A stretch of DNA of 64,000 nt from Candidatus Opimibacter skivensis (lineage in GTDB: Bacteria; Bacteroidota; Bacteroidia; Chitinophagales; Saprospiraceae). The position numbers and the translations under genes were made by a program. The stretch is from assembly GCA_016721905.1 (NCBI GenBank), contig JADKHH010000012.1, positions 1-64,000 on the forward strand. The letters are read 5' to 3'. Positions within the stretch are counted from its first letter, which is position 1, and the number at the start of each line of letters is the position of its first letter. Under the pieces are notes generated by a model. It saw only the letters and a list, made by a program, of their open reading frames with translations. It was not told where the DNA came from and ran no database searches. Shown here in pieces: positions 20,243 through 29,528 of the stretch.

Positions 20243-21382
20243 TTATTCAGTCGCAAGTCCGACACCAGCCGCGAGCTCAAACAATATCACTTCTGGCTCA
20301 AACCCAAACCTATCCAGATAAGAATCAACACACGCGATAGAGAAAGCATCCAACTCATCTTCCTGCAACAGACAAATCACACATCCTCCGAAGCCTCCAC
20401 CCATCATCCTGGCGCCGCGGACACCTTCATACCGATTGGCGAAATCAGCGAGATGATCTAATTCATCACAACTGACTTCATACATATGCCGGAGTCCTTC
20501 GTGCGAAGCTCTCAATAGTTTTCCTGCCCGATTAGTATCATGTTCGTGCAGCGCCTGGACCATTTCATGTACACGATTGTTCTCTTCGATGACAAACGCT
20601 GATCGTTTCATTAGCGTCTCGTTAAGACCGCTGTCTTTCAGCATATCCATATCAACATCACGCAGTGCCTGGACATCAGGAAAGGTTTCCCTGATCTTCT
20701 CCACAGCCTGCTTACACTGCGCGGCACGTTGATTGTAATCACTATCGATGAGCGCATGCTTGACCCGGGTATTGATCAGTATCCATGTGCATCCGGGTAA
20801 ATCAGCATCCACGAGCTTATATTCCCTCGTGCGACAATCCAGCAGCATCACATGCCTCGGCTGACTCATCATGATGGCAAACTGATCCATGATCCCGCCT
20901 TGTACACCGATGACCTCCCGCTCTACCCGCTGGCCTATCAACGCAAGCTCTTCTTTCGTTTCATTCCGACCAGATAATTGTTGCAGCGCATATAGTACCC
21001 CGCAAACCAATGCAGACGAGGAGGAGATACCTGCACCTACTGGCAGATCCCCTCCGACCAACAATCGCAGCGGACCTATCTCAGGAGCATACAGTCGGAT
21101 GGCACCTTCAATATATTTAGCCCATGGATACTCCCCGTATTCAAATATGTCTTCGAGTGATTCGATCTCTTCATCAAGATCATATGCGATCCAATGATGT
21201 CCCTTGGTCGCTTTCTTGGAGGCAAGAATATAAATACTTCGACTCATCGCCCCTGGAAGCACCCACCCTTCATTGTAGTCTGTATGCTCACCGATGATAT
21301 TGACACGACCTGGCGCGCGGACGGTCACTTCGGGAACTTCGCTGCCAAAGGTGGTGTGCCATCTGTCGAGTAGAGTATCCAT
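20243..21382 (-). CDS. galK: Galactokinase
   Basis: A 379-residue GHMP kinase that phosphorylates galactose to galactose-1-phosphate in the cytoplasm (Leloir pathway). It has the galactokinase signature PGRVNIIGEHTDYNEGWVLP near the N-terminus, the ATP-binding motif LPVGAGISSSSALVCG, the catalytic-Asp segment GVQGGIMDQFAIMM, and the C-terminal motif RMMGGGFGGCVICLL. The ATG at 21382 gives the normal family length. The frame stays open further upstream, but only through a low-complexity GAGAGTAAG-type repeat, so I reject that extension. No other galactose genes are nearby. Confidence 0.92.
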   Translation of the reverse strand: MDTLLDRWHTTFGSEVPEVTVRAPGRVNIIGEHTDYNEGWVLPGAMSRSIYILASKKATKGHHWIAYDLDEEIESLEDIFEYGEYPWAKYIEGAIRLYAPEIGPLRLLVGGDLPVGAGISSSSALVCGVLYALQQLSGRNETKEELALIGQRVEREVIGVQGGIMDQFAIMMSQPRHVMLLDCRTREYKLVDADLPGCTWILINTRVKHALIDSDYNQRAAQCKQAVEKIRETFPDVQALRDVDMDMLKDSGLNETLMKRSAFVIEENNRVHEMVQALHEHDTNRAGKLLRASHEGLRHMYEVSCDELDHLADFANRYEGVRGARMMGGGFGGCVICLLQEDELDAFSIACVDSYLDRFGFEPEVILFELAAGVGLATE

Positions 21383-21385
21383 CGT

Positions 21386-21534
21386 GTAAGAGAGTAGGAG
21401 GGAGGGGGAGAGAGAGTTAAAAGGGGTGTAGCGCGAAAGAGTTGATAGGTGAGAGAATGAGAGGGTAAGAGTAAGAGGCGTATCTGGCATACACCCTCTA
21501 TACCTCTCTTACTCTCACTCTCTCACTCTCTTAC
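21386..21534. repeat. Large imperfect palindrome of GAGAGTAAG/CTCTCTTAC repeats
   Basis: The outer arms GTAAGAGAGT (21386-21395) and ACTCTCTTAC (21525-21534) are exact inverses. Between them lie further purine-rich blocks on the left and their inverses on the right, with the turn near 21479-21492. It fills the gap between galK and the next minus-strand gene. Confidence 0.7.
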
Positions 21535-21536
21535 AT

Positions 21537-21965
21537 TTACATCCAGCCTGCAGACAATGCCGTCCGGAAAGGCCATGGAATCGCGATCAGGATAACGATG
21601 AGGGCGATCAGGTAATACGTAAATACTTTTTTAGCATTTGCTTTTTTCGCATGACCATACCCTACCGTGATCAGGATGATGGCGATCAGCATCATGAGCG
21701 TGTGCTCCATGGTAAAAAAACGATGTACCGGACTGCTCATCGTCGTAGATGAAAAATCAACCTTGGTACTCATAAAATATAAACCTAACCCCAGCACTGC
21801 CTGCAGGTGAGCTGCAATCAATGTGAATAAACTCAGTTTTTTGTCTTGTGCCGTAAAGGCCACTTTCCCGCTACGCTTGCCAAAGGTGCTAAAGACCGTA
21901 GCCACAAGGAGTAACAGGAGGATCCAGCGCAGGCCGGAATGGGAATGAAGTAGTGATGATTGCAT
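21537..21965 (-). CDS. Conserved four-helix membrane protein, cytochrome-b-like
   Basis: A 142-residue protein with four predicted membrane helices: HSGLRWILLLLLVATVFSTF, LSLFTLIAAHLQAVLGLGLY, FFTMEHTLMMLIAIILITVG and VFTYYLIALIVILIAIPWPF. Histidines near helices 1-3 (LLHSHSGLRW, AAHLQ, MEHTLMM) could bind haem. Similar Bacteroidota proteins are often labelled cytochrome-b-like without experimental support, so I treat that as unproven. Confidence 0.65.
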   Translation of the reverse strand: MQSSLLHSHSGLRWILLLLLVATVFSTFGKRSGKVAFTAQDKKLSLFTLIAAHLQAVLGLGLYFMSTKVDFSSTTMSSPVHRFFTMEHTLMMLIAIILITVGYGHAKKANAKKVFTYYLIALIVILIAIPWPFRTALSAGWM

Positions 21966-22030
21966 ATCGTTTTATTTAAGTGAAAGGCGAATTTACATAA
22001 CAAATCCTATCATTTGTTTTTTACAAAAAC

Positions 22031-22227
22031 AAATGATATCGGTAGCCTCCCTGGCTGCCGATTGCAGAATCACAAATCATAATCAATTATCCGATCATGT
22101 AAAGGAGCCTCCTGGCTCCAGGTAAAGAGCATACTACAAATGATATCAGTAGCCTCCCTGGCTGCCGATTGAAGAATCATAAATCATCTTCCACTATCGG
22201 TTCATGTACAGGAGCCTCCTGGCTCCA
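22031..22227. repeat. Two tandem copies of a 107-bp double-hairpin unit
   Basis: Units start at 22031 and 22138. Each contains a hairpin of the form GGTAGCCTCCCTGGCTGCC and, about 60 bases later, GGAGCCTCCTGGCTCC. This is the same two-hairpin logic as the elements at 5.6 and 10.9 kb, with different stems. The rest of the gap up to the poly-G tract has no gene. Confidence 0.75.
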
Positions 22228-22327
22228 CGCAGAGCAAGGTTAGGTTGTTGATCTCCGGCCCGGTTCTGCGAAAATTATCCCCAAAACCTAATCTACCCCC
22301 TCATAAAATTCCGATCTAATTCTTCTT

Positions 22328-22456
<129 letters not shown>

Positions 22457-22888
22457 TGTGATTCTTAAGGCGTGCCTTTAGCAATTCAAATGAATGCGCG
22501 GATGCTTCTATCGCATAGACATGCCCCTTGTCTCCGACGAGTGTTGATGCTAATAAAGCATAATAGCCATAGTGTGCACCTACATCAATAAATGTATCTC
22601 CGGGCTGCACGTGTCGTGTCAGAAATTTGGTGAGCCGGATTTCTGAATCATGGGATTTAATACCATTGAGCAAGATGTCTGTGCCTGCCGGCAACAGTGT
22701 CTTCATCCGGATACCAAAAAATGTTTTAGCATGAACAGAAATACCCCGTTTCAAAATCGGATAAACTACTTTGTTGAATCCCATCAGCATCGGATACCTC
22801 AGGGGAGTGCGGGGGCGGTTAGGTTGGGAGGCCCTTTTTTTTTGCCCCCCCACAGGGCCGTTCCAAATCCGTTTTTCTTCCCCCACGC

Positions 22889-23380
22889 TTATTTCGCTTG
22901 CAGTTGTTTTTCGTAACACACGATTCTTTCCGGATCCTGATGATCATAAGGCGGCATCATGGTAAATCCAAGTTGATCGTAAAGTTGCTGCGCTGCCTTC
23001 ATCTCCACCATCGTGTCCAATATGATTTTATCAAACCCCCTTTCCCTCGTTTTATTGATTATTGTTTCTGCAAGTATACGGCCCAGGTGCCTTCCCCTGT
23101 GAGCAGGCTTGACATATAACCGTTTCATCTCCGCTACACCCGGCTCAAAGGTGCGGTAGGCAATGCAAGCCACGATCTCTCCATCCGTTTCCGAAACAGC
23201 GATCAATTTCAGCAGGCCTTCCTGTGCATAGAGTGATTCGATATTAGCCATCTCTGCTTCAAAGGAAGAAAAACAGGCATCATTGTTAAACTCATCCCTG
23301 TACGCTACCAGCAGACGAATTACTTCTGCCCATTCCTTTGTGGAATGTGGCTGCCGTATCGTATAGGGAACATTTGTCAA
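22889..23380 (-). CDS. GNAT-family N-acetyltransferase
   Basis: A 163-residue GNAT protein: EVIRLLVAYRDEF at the start, AVSETDGEIVACIAYRTF (beta strands 2-3), and the acetyl-CoA site MKRLYVKPAHRGRHLGRILA with the R/Q-x-x-G-x-G/A pattern written RGRHLG. It ends with LDTMVEMKAAQQLYDQLGF and IVCYEKQL. It probably acetylates a small molecule or peptide; the substrate cannot be inferred. It is divergently transcribed from the next gene with 47 bases between starts. Confidence 0.85.
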   Translation of the reverse strand: MTNVPYTIRQPHSTKEWAEVIRLLVAYRDEFNNDACFSSFEAEMANIESLYAQEGLLKLIAVSETDGEIVACIAYRTFEPGVAEMKRLYVKPAHRGRHLGRILAETIINKTRERGFDKIILDTMVEMKAAQQLYDQLGFTMMPPYDHQDPERIVCYEKQLQAK

Positions 23381-23427
23381 GTTATAGCTGCGATTGAAAG
23401 GTTAAATTTGAGACCAATTTTCTGATT

Positions 23428-24093
23428 ATGGAGCATCAATCATTTGAAAAGTCTGCACTGAACACTGTAAAGCGACTTCCTAAACGTGGTTTTTATGACA
23501 AAGAGACCATTTATGGAATACTGGACCAGCACTTCCTCTGCCACCTGAGCTGGGAAGACCAGGGGCAGCCTTATTTGATTCCCACCGCCTATGGTCGTAA
23601 GGAAGATACCCTCTTTGTCCACGGCAGCAGTAAAAGCAGGATGCTCGTTGCATTGACAGATGGCAGGCCTCTATGCATGGTTGTCACCCTGATCGATGGC
23701 CTGGTCCTGGCCAGGTCCGCTTTTCATCATTCGATGAATTATCGTTCAGCCGTGATCTACGGACATGCCCGCGAATTGGATGGCGACGAAAAAATGGAAG
23801 CCCTGCGTATTATCTCCGATCAGATCCTCCCGGGCCGCTGGGATGAGGTGAGACTTCCAAATGATATAGAAATGAAAGCCACCACAGCACTGGCCATTGA
23901 AATTGATACCGCTTCAGCCAAAATCCGTACCGGGTCTCCAGGTGATGATGACGAAGACTATGACCTGCCGATATGGGCAGGCGTGCTGCCCGTATCATTG
24001 ACATATCATCACCCCATACCGGACCCGGCTATGAAGCACGAGCTCCCTGAACCACAAAGTATTTATTCCAGACTAATAAAAGAGAAGCAGTAG
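23428..24093 (+). CDS. Pyridoxamine 5'-phosphate oxidase-family flavoprotein (NimA-like)
   Basis: A 221-residue split-barrel protein: LNTVKRLPKRGFYDKETIYG, DQHFLCHLSWEDQGQPYLIP, TLFVHGSSKSRMLVAL, VLARSAFHHSMNYRSAVIYG and GRWDEVRLPNDIEMKATT. This is the Pyridox_ox_2 pattern of FMN- or haem-binding proteins, some of which act as nitroreductases. A TAAATTTG box (23403-23410) matching the Bacteroidota -7 element lies 17 bases before the ATG, but I see no -33 element at the usual distance. Function beyond the fold is unknown. Confidence 0.8.
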   Translation: MEHQSFEKSALNTVKRLPKRGFYDKETIYGILDQHFLCHLSWEDQGQPYLIPTAYGRKEDTLFVHGSSKSRMLVALTDGRPLCMVVTLIDGLVLARSAFHHSMNYRSAVIYGHARELDGDEKMEALRIISDQILPGRWDEVRLPNDIEMKATTALAIEIDTASAKIRTGSPGDDDEDYDLPIWAGVLPVSLTYHHPIPDPAMKHELPEPQSIYSRLIKEKQ

Positions 24094-24123
24094 CTTACTT
24101 TCCTTTATTAAACTCCGTGTAGT

Positions 24124-24513
24124 ATGACAAAGAAAAAACCAACTGCCCTGAATAGAATCCTGCCTTTTGAGCATACGAGCAAACCTATTTTGGATGCCCG
24201 ATCCTTTTATCAGCGGCAGCTTAAATTCATGCTTTATGCTTTTAGCTTTCTGACCATATGCCTGGGGATTGGTATGGTAGGCTATCATTCAATCGCCGGA
24301 CTGGATTGGGTCAGTTCATATCATAATGCGACTATGATCCTTTCAGGTATGGGCGAAATAGACCATATGCCAACAAATAGTGCAAAATTATTTTCGGGCA
24401 CCTACGCGCTTTTAAGCGGAGTGGTATTCCTGGTGACGATCGCTGTGATGCTTTCCCCGGTGGTCCATAGATTCCTTCATCGCCTGCATGTCGAAGAACC
24501 GGACGAGGAATAA
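24124..24513 (+). CDS. Small membrane protein of unknown function
   Basis: A 129-residue protein with two clear membrane helices (FMLYAFSFLTICLGIGMVGYH about 38-58 and TYALLSGVVFLVTIAVMLSP about 93-112). Between them is a short hydrophobic loop (WVSSYHNATMILSGMGEID) that could re-enter the membrane like a pore loop, though no K+ selectivity motif is present. It lies 30 bases after the flavoprotein gene on the same strand and is probably co-transcribed. No family recognised. Confidence 0.55.
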   Translation: MTKKKPTALNRILPFEHTSKPILDARSFYQRQLKFMLYAFSFLTICLGIGMVGYHSIAGLDWVSSYHNATMILSGMGEIDHMPTNSAKLFSGTYALLSGVVFLVTIAVMLSPVVHRFLHRLHVEEPDEE

Positions 24514-24645
24514 TTGCCCCCGACTTTAGTCGGGGGATAGAAGCAATAGAGATTCGGCTTTAGCCACAAGTGGGTTTATTCTGTTGGCTCAAGCCCAATA
24601 TATACAGCCCATCCTACCCCGGCTTGAAAGCCGGGGCAATTAAAG
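24514..24645. repeat. Hairpin repeat flanked by TTGCCCC / GGGGCAA
   Basis: The element starts with the hairpin CCCCCGACTTTAGTCGGGGG and ends with CCCCGGCTTGAAAGCCGGGG. The outer ends TTGCCCC and GGGGCAA are inverse to each other. The segment GGGGCAATT plus a CTTGAAAG loop also occurs in the four-copy array at 47.5 kb. Confidence 0.75.
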
Positions 24646-24733
24646 CTGACGGCGCATCACCTTATTTCCCATCAGGTTGACTAAATTTGTGTCCCGCCCG
24701 GAAAACCAGTGTATTGACTAAAAACAACCTACG

Positions 24734-27700
24734 GTGACACAGTTTGATTTTTCTTTCTCCGGGTACAGGCAACTTTCCCTCCTTATAATAAGCTCCCTAT
24801 TTGTTTTTGCACATGCAGATCTGATCGCGCAACGGGAATATTCATATCAACCCAGACTGACAGAGACAGTACCCGCCTGGGTCACCGCGATGTACAAGAC
24901 CGATGCCGATCCAGGCGAAGTTATGAGCCTCTATGATGAATATTACAAGACCAATCCTTTTGTAAAAAATCAACATACCCAATACTATAAAAGATGGATC
25001 TCCGGACTGAGTAAAAACGTAGTACCCGATCCTTATTACGATTCCATTTACCTTCAAAACTATTTTGATTTAAAAAATCAAAGAAGTTCGTCCAACTGGT
25101 CAACCCTGGGACCCATTGACTGGGATCATGATGCTGCCAGCAGAAGTTATGCCCCGGGTTCAGCACATGTGTATACAGTCGAGCAGTCCATTTCTGATGA
25201 AAATATTATCTATGCCGGCACGGCTAATGCAGGTGTCTGGAAGAGCACAGATCGTGGTATCTCATGGACCCCAAAGACAAATGATTTGCTGACCGGTGGT
25301 GTCACCTCGATTGAAATCAATCCTACAAATGCGAATATCGTTTACGCGGAGTTGCTTTCAAACATTTACAAAAGTACCAATGGCGGTAACTCATGGCAGC
25401 CTACGGGTGATGGAAGTTTCATGGCCCTGACCTTCGCCACCAGAGATATACGTTGTAAACCTGATCAGCCTACAACTGTTTTTGCAGCTACCGAGGATGG
25501 GTTGTTCAGGACCACCAACAGTGGTACTACCTGGACAAATGTACTCGGCGGTGATGCGCTTGAAATAGAGTTTCATCCCAATGATCCCGACACTATGTAC
25601 GTCGTGCGCCGAAATGGCGATATCACTGAGTTTTTCAGATCCTACAATGCTGGCACAACATTTACACAACAAACTACCGGCTGGCCCTCACCTAATCTTG
25701 GATTGGGTGAGCATCAACAGCGCACCGAAATTGCTGTGACACCCGATGCGCCTGATAAAGTCTATGCACTCGCTACGGGCTCAGCGGATGGTGGCAGCGG
25801 CCTCTATGGTGTATATGTCAGCGCTGATCGAGGTGCTACATGGACCTTTAAGTGTTGCGGACCCGGACCCGGAGGGCCCCCCAGTTCGTCCAATATGAAC
25901 CTCATGGGATGGAGTGACCAGGGCCTCGATGACGGAGGTCAATATTATTATGATCTCGCTTTCGGGGTGAGTCCATATAACAAAGATTCTATGTGGGTCT
26001 GCGGTGTCAACCTTTGGGTATCGGGCAATGAAGGTGCAAGTTTTGTATGCCCTTCCGCCTGGAGCCATTCATACAAACCCAATTATGTGCATGCAGACAT
26101 TCATGATCTGCACTATATGGAACACAGTGGTGAACTATGGGTGTGTGGTGACGGAGGAATTTTTTATTCCAATGATCGTGGCACTAATTTTTCACGTCGC
26201 AATGTGGGTATCGCCGGCTCTGATTTCTGGGGCTTTGGCATGGGGCATTGGTACGGTGATGTCATGATCGGTGGTGCATATCACAACGGCACGCTGATGA
26301 AGGAAGAAAATACGTACATCAATGGATGGATTTGTACAGATGGTGGTGATGGCGTAGGCGGATTTGTCAATCCCGGTTATGACCGCCAGGCTTACAGCAA
26401 CTACAATATCAAACAACTGCAGAGCAACAGGACCATCAGCCCGGTAACACGTGACTTCCAGTTTCAACCTAACAGCACCTACATCACCGGAAAATCAAGT
26501 GACCTCCTCTTTCATCCTCACTATTATGGAACATGGTATACCGGTTCAGGTACTAAACTATATCTGACACGAGATAATGGTTTTACCTACGAGGAGATTT
26601 ATAATTTCGGTGTTGATGTGGCAGCAATGGATATGTGCCATTCAGATCCGGATGTACTCTATGCCTGCACCTTTCCGGATTGGTGGGGCACAAAGAGAAT
26701 CTACCGATCTCTCAACGGAGGTGCAACATGGACAGAGATAACCCCACCTGCTGCATTGATGAATAATGAACATCTGTGGATACCCTATGATATCACTGTC
26801 GATCCAAACAATCCAATGAAAATCTGGATGGTAAGGACCTCAATGTATAATGGATACCCGGCTTATAATGGCTTTAAAGCATACACATCAGATAATGGTG
26901 GCAGTACCTGGACTAACATCAGCGGCACAGCACTCGATGGGCAATATCCGACCAACCTCATGCATCAGCGCGGCACCAATGGTGGTATCTATATCGGTAC
27001 ACGGAATAGTGTCTATTACCGGAATGCAACGATGCCTGAATGGGTGCTCTTCAATAGCGGACTTCCTGCCAGGACAAATTCAGTGAAAATGTTGCCGTGG
27101 TACAGAAACGGAGTCTTGCGAAACGCTACAGACAGATCTGTATGGGAATCTCCGTTTTACGAAGCCTCCCAACCCATGGCCATTCCTGGTGTGCATAAGC
27201 AGTATCTCTTTTGTGACCGTGATACAGCTTATTTCACAGACCTCTCTGTATTAAAGGAGACAAACGCTACATGGTCATGGAGTTTTCCAGGCGGTACACC
27301 ATCAACATCAACTATCCGCAATCCAAAAGTAGTATACAAGAGTCCGGGCGTCTACGATGTCACTCTCATCGTACATGATGTCAATGGAGATGATACCACT
27401 ACAGTAGATGGTATGATCATCGCTGACAATCGGTGCGCACTTGATACGACACCAGGCAGTGCAATGAAAATTGCTTCTTCACCCGGTTATCTCAAAGTAG
27501 ATGATATCAGCCTCACTACCCAGACACTGACCGTGACAGCCTGGATAAAGCCAACAGGTATCCAAAGTGAGTACTCCGGGATATGGATGAATGACGGCAC
27601 TGCAGCCGGATTCAATTTTCGGGAGAGTAATAATACACTTGCCTATCATTGGCCAGGCGGCGCATGGTGGTGGGATAGTAATCTTACTGTAACACCAGGC

Positions 27701-29236
27701 GAATGGTCTTACGTGGCAATGGTTGTTAAGCCAGGATCCGTTACACTCTATGTCAATGGTGTACCGGCAGTGCACAATACAAGTGTTGAATCTGTCACGA
27801 TTGACAATGTGCGTATAGGAAGCTACCAGGGCTGGAATGACCGAAACTTTAAAGGCGAGATTGATGAAGTATGTGTCTGGAACCGCGCACTCACGGAAGA
27901 TGAAATCAGGCTCGGTCGCCATCTCACCAAAAACCCATCAATCGATCAGACGATCGTAGCTTATTATCAGTTTGATGATGTATCATCCGGCGAAGTAATT
28001 GACAAAGCAAACGGAGTTGACGGCGTTTTGTCAGGAAGTGCTAACATCATTCCTTCCAATGTTGCTGTCGGCTCAGGTACGAGTCAGATATTGCTGGTCC
28101 AGAATAATGGAAACGTTTCATTCACCAATGGCGGTGATCTTTCTATTGGTTTTGGCGCGCTCAATCCAAATGGTAAAGTAGTCGTAAGTCATTTGAATGT
28201 ATTGCCGGATGTGGTGCCGCAGATTAAGACACCACAAGGTGCTTACTGGATTGTCAATAATTATGGCACTAACCAGGAAATCCCTTCACTGGACAGCATG
28301 AACTTTTACGATTGCGGGGCTTTAAGTCATTTGATGGCGGATGACTTCGAATTTAAAATATATAAGCGGGCCGCAAATGCCTTCGGACCGGTGTGGGGTG
28401 AAATATTTCCAGGCATGATGATTCCGTATCCGGGATTAAATGCCACCATCAAAAGCAAAACCCTCTCTTCGGTCAGGTCGCTCGGACAATTGCTCATCAT
28501 GCGGGATACAGTCATCTCCGGACACGCGGATGTTGTCATTAAAACACCTGATGCACCTGATCCATTTGTTCATGGAGGGGAAAGCGTAAGTCTGTTGGTT
28601 TACTCCGGCCAGCAAGGAATGCAACTACCAGTGATCACAGCCACTGCGCTAAGTAACCTGGGCACACCCACAGGAGGACAACTTGCTTATCTCTCAGATA
28701 GTGCTGCAGTGGTCTTTTTCAACGGCACACAATGGAGACAAATACTCCAGGACCCAGTATTACAATTTACTGCCGATGAAGCACCAGTATCATTTGGCAC
28801 ATTGTCCATGCCCGGAAGTACGATTAGTTCCTCTTCCCTCGTGAAACTCGGCGATGGATTAGTCAACCTACCCGTATTTACCGCATCTGAAATTTTAAAT
28901 ATTCAGCATCCGACTCCCGGTATGATCATCTATGACAGCGACTCAGATGTAGTCAGATGTTACAATGGAAATGAATGGCAACCTATGGCTTCCTTTGCCA
29001 CTAATCTTCCCGTGTCTATGGCTCCCTCAACGCTTGTTCCAGGAATTGCTGTCAATCAAAATTTCAAATACCCTTCCTCTGTCATGGATATCAACCCCAC
29101 CGGAGGTAAGGCATTTCTCTTACCGATCCTGGATCCGGATCAGATCTATACACCGGTCACAGGTTTGATCTGTTTCAATCCTACGAATAATAAACTGATG
29201 TTGTTTGATGGGTTGAATTGGAATGTGTTGAGATAA
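24734..29236 (+). CDS. Giant secreted VPS10/BNR-type propeller protein with PKD and LamG-like domains
   Basis: A 1500-residue protein. After the hydrophobic N-terminus (LSLLIISSLFVFAHADLIAQ) residues about 125-850 are sortilin/BNR-like propeller repeats with many copies of S-T-D/N-x-G-x-T/S-W (VWKSTDRGISWTPK, IYKSTNGGNSWQPT, FRTTNSGTTWTN, RSLNGGATWTEI). A PKD domain (ATWSWSFPGGTPSTSTIRNP) and a LamG/concanavalin-like domain (LTVTAWIKPTG, YVAMVVKPGSVTLYVNGVP, KGEIDEVCVWNRALTEDEI) follow. The last 260 residues carry three related units ending in YxSxxxxVxxFNGxxW. No T9SS sorting domain is visible. I use GTG at 24734, the only start giving the signal peptide. A TAAATTTG box lies at 24682-24689. 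Confidence 0.8.
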   Translation: MTQFDFSFSGYRQLSLLIISSLFVFAHADLIAQREYSYQPRLTETVPAWVTAMYKTDADPGEVMSLYDEYYKTNPFVKNQHTQYYKRWISGLSKNVVPDPYYDSIYLQNYFDLKNQRSSSNWSTLGPIDWDHDAASRSYAPGSAHVYTVEQSISDENIIYAGTANAGVWKSTDRGISWTPKTNDLLTGGVTSIEINPTNANIVYAELLSNIYKSTNGGNSWQPTGDGSFMALTFATRDIRCKPDQPTTVFAATEDGLFRTTNSGTTWTNVLGGDALEIEFHPNDPDTMYVVRRNGDITEFFRSYNAGTTFTQQTTGWPSPNLGLGEHQQRTEIAVTPDAPDKVYALATGSADGGSGLYGVYVSADRGATWTFKCCGPGPGGPPSSSNMNLMGWSDQGLDDGGQYYYDLAFGVSPYNKDSMWVCGVNLWVSGNEGASFVCPSAWSHSYKPNYVHADIHDLHYMEHSGELWVCGDGGIFYSNDRGTNFSRRNVGIAGSDFWGFGMGHWYGDVMIGGAYHNGTLMKEENTYINGWICTDGGDGVGGFVNPGYDRQAYSNYNIKQLQSNRTISPVTRDFQFQPNSTYITGKSSDLLFHPHYYGTWYTGSGTKLYLTRDNGFTYEEIYNFGVDVAAMDMCHSDPDVLYACTFPDWWGTKRIYRSLNGGATWTEITPPAALMNNEHLWIPYDITVDPNNPMKIWMVRTSMYNGYPAYNGFKAYTSDNGGSTWTNISGTALDGQYPTNLMHQRGTNGGIYIGTRNSVYYRNATMPEWVLFNSGLPARTNSVKMLPWYRNGVLRNATDRSVWESPFYEASQPMAIPGVHKQYLFCDRDTAYFTDLSVLKETNATWSWSFPGGTPSTSTIRNPKVVYKSPGVYDVTLIVHDVNGDDTTTVDGMIIADNRCALDTTPGSAMKIASSPGYLKVDDISLTTQTLTVTAWIKPTGIQSEYSGIWMNDGTAAGFNFRESNNTLAYHWPGGAWWWDSNLTVTPGEWSYVAMVVKPGSVTLYVNGVPAVHNTSVESVTIDNVRIGSYQGWNDRNFKGEIDEVCVWNRALTEDEIRLGRHLTKNPSIDQTIVAYYQFDDVSSGEVIDKANGVDGVLSGSANIIPSNVAVGSGTSQILLVQNNGNVSFTNGGDLSIGFGALNPNGKVVVSHLNVLPDVVPQIKTPQGAYWIVNNYGTNQEIPSLDSMNFYDCGALSHLMADDFEFKIYKRAANAFGPVWGEIFPGMMIPYPGLNATIKSKTLSSVRSLGQLLIMRDTVISGHADVVIKTPDAPDPFVHGGESVSLLVYSGQQGMQLPVITATALSNLGTPTGGQLAYLSDSAAVVFFNGTQWRQILQDPVLQFTADEAPVSFGTLSMPGSTISSSSLVKLGDGLVNLPVFTASEILNIQHPTPGMIIYDSDSDVVRCYNGNEWQPMASFATNLPVSMAPSTLVPGIAVNQNFKYPSSVMDINPTGGKAFLLPILDPDQIYTPVTGLICFNPTNNKLMLFDGLNWNVLR

Positions 29237-29294
29237 GGCTAAGGCTAAGGCTAAGGCTGAGGCTGAGGCTAAGGCTAAGGCGGAGGCGGAGGAA
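29234..29294. repeat. AAGGCT hexamer array
   Basis: Ten or so units of AAGGCT/GAGGCT/GCGGAG follow the stop of the giant gene. A shorter array of the same unit follows the second response-regulator gene at about 63222-63245. The rest of the gap to 29528 contains short CTCCGTG and AGCTTATAAG-type repeats and no gene. Confidence 0.8.
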
Positions 29295-29528
29295 ATTTAA
29301 ACTGCGCCTCTGCGTCTCTGTGCGAGAATAGAATTAAGAATCCAGTTATGAATTTTAGCATACTTAGCCATCTCAGTAAGTGGTTCAGGCCATAAATATT
29401 CTCCGTGTACTCCGTGCTCTCCGTGCGAAAAAATTAACGTTTGGAAACCCAATCACCTTCATAAGCTCATAAGCATTATAAGCTAATAAGCTGCAGATTG
29501 AATAAATTTGCCGCTCAATTCCGACAAC

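Noticed and set aside
21383..21490. N-terminal extension of galK by 36 residues
   Set aside because: The extension is translated low-complexity repeat; the galactokinase family begins at the ATG at 21382.
22791..22919. N-terminal extension of the FkbM frame (to 22919)
   Set aside because: It reads through T9 and C7 homopolymers, overlaps the GNAT gene end and shows no FkbM similarity.
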